Source: WQUF01 sp031549885 (GTDB lineage: Bacteria > Bacillota > Clostridia > Clostridiales > Clostridiaceae). From it: a DNA stretch of 35,121 bases. Made by a program: the position numbers and the translations under genes. This document shows positions 34,992 to 35,121 of this stretch, piece after piece. The first letter of the stretch is position 1; every line of letters starts with the position of its first letter. Where the stretch lies: positions 1 to 35,121 of the forward strand of contig JAVBPD010000022.1 in the NCBI GenBank assembly GCA_031549885.1. The letters run 5' to 3'. Below the pieces are notes generated by a model. It was not told the origin of the DNA, searched no databases, and worked only from the letters and a program-made list of their open reading frames with translations.

Positions 34992-35121
34992 ATGAATTGC
35001 TGTGGAATAGATTTATCACCTAATTATAGACTACACAAAGTTGAGGTTACTGAATATATGCTTAGTTCACTTTCTCAAGAGGAGAGCGAAAAAAGAGCAA
35101 AAGAAGAGAGGCAAATTATCT
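34992..35121 (+). CDS. Unrecognised protein, N-terminal part (3' end outside window)
   Basis: An ATG at 34992 follows AAGGAG by 7 bases, and the frame stays open to the window end (43 codons): MNCCGIDLSPNYRLHKVEV, then a helical, charged stretch rich in Glu, Lys and Arg. An ATG at 34988 in another frame stops after 11 codons. The N-terminal Cys-Cys pair is notable, but no family is recognised from this short piece. It is divergent from the candidate selenoprotein gene. Confidence 0.55.
   Translation, partial: MNCCGIDLSPNYRLHKVEVTEYMLSSLSQEESEKRAKEERQII

Noticed and set aside
1..35121. CRISPR arrays, tRNA, rRNA or complete insertion sequences
   Set aside because: No regularly spaced direct repeats, no tRNA-like or rRNA-like sequence and no intact transposase were seen on reading both strands.

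Overview
The window looks like chromosomal DNA from a low-GC, Gram-positive, spore-forming anaerobe of the Clostridium type. The reasons are the very AT-rich codon use, strong GGAGG-type ribosome binding sites with frequent TTG/GTG starts, a butyrate kinase, a CwlD-like spore-cortex amidase, a cdaA-cdaR-glmM cluster, and the firmicute order uvrC-PHP-murB-rapZ-yvcK-whiA. Species was not assigned. Nearly all genes lie on the minus strand; plus-strand genes are a two-gene membrane/peptidase-like operon, one small membrane protein, and partial genes at both edges.

Layout. 1-690: the 3' end of an unrecognised plus-strand gene, a short coding-like remnant and a terminator. 691-5095 (minus): an exported BIG2/CAP-domain protein, secG and uvrB. 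5269-7619 (plus): a BtrH_N/DUF4872-like protein followed by a membrane M50 zinc metallopeptidase, behind a palindromic putative operator. 7651-14296 (minus): uvrC-PHP-murB, a strong terminator, then rapZ-yvcK-whiA. 14468-20415 (minus): uvrA, FHA protein, SEDS polymerase and class B PBP. 20416-20933: a long intergenic region with six DnaA-box-like sites within 109 bp. 20934-26705 (minus): cdaA-cdaR-butyrate kinase-glmM and two small membrane-protein genes. 26878-28795: a small plus-strand membrane protein, thioredoxin and CwlD-like amidase. 28865-33957 (minus): Na/Pi cotransporter with PhoU domain, a PDZ-less HtrA-like protease and an Asn-rich DUF2314 protein. 33958-34533: non-coding or decayed DNA. 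34534-34809 (minus): a glutaredoxin-like gene with an in-frame UGA where the first redox Cys would be, followed by a SECIS-like hairpin, so a candidate selenoprotein. 34992 onward: the start of an unrecognised plus-strand gene.

Themes. All three excision-repair genes (uvrA, uvrB, uvrC) are here; uvrA and uvrB carry LexA-like palindromes just downstream of their -10 boxes. Envelope functions dominate the rest: precursor synthesis (murB, glmM), its control (rapZ, yvcK, c-di-AMP), polymerisation (SEDS + PBP), remodelling (amidase) and export (SecG). The least conventional items are the selenocysteine glutaredoxin candidate, the DnaA-box cluster away from dnaA, the BtrH-like/M50 pair whose BtrH-like partner appears to lack the conserved Cys, and butyrate kinase inside the c-di-AMP/glmM operon.
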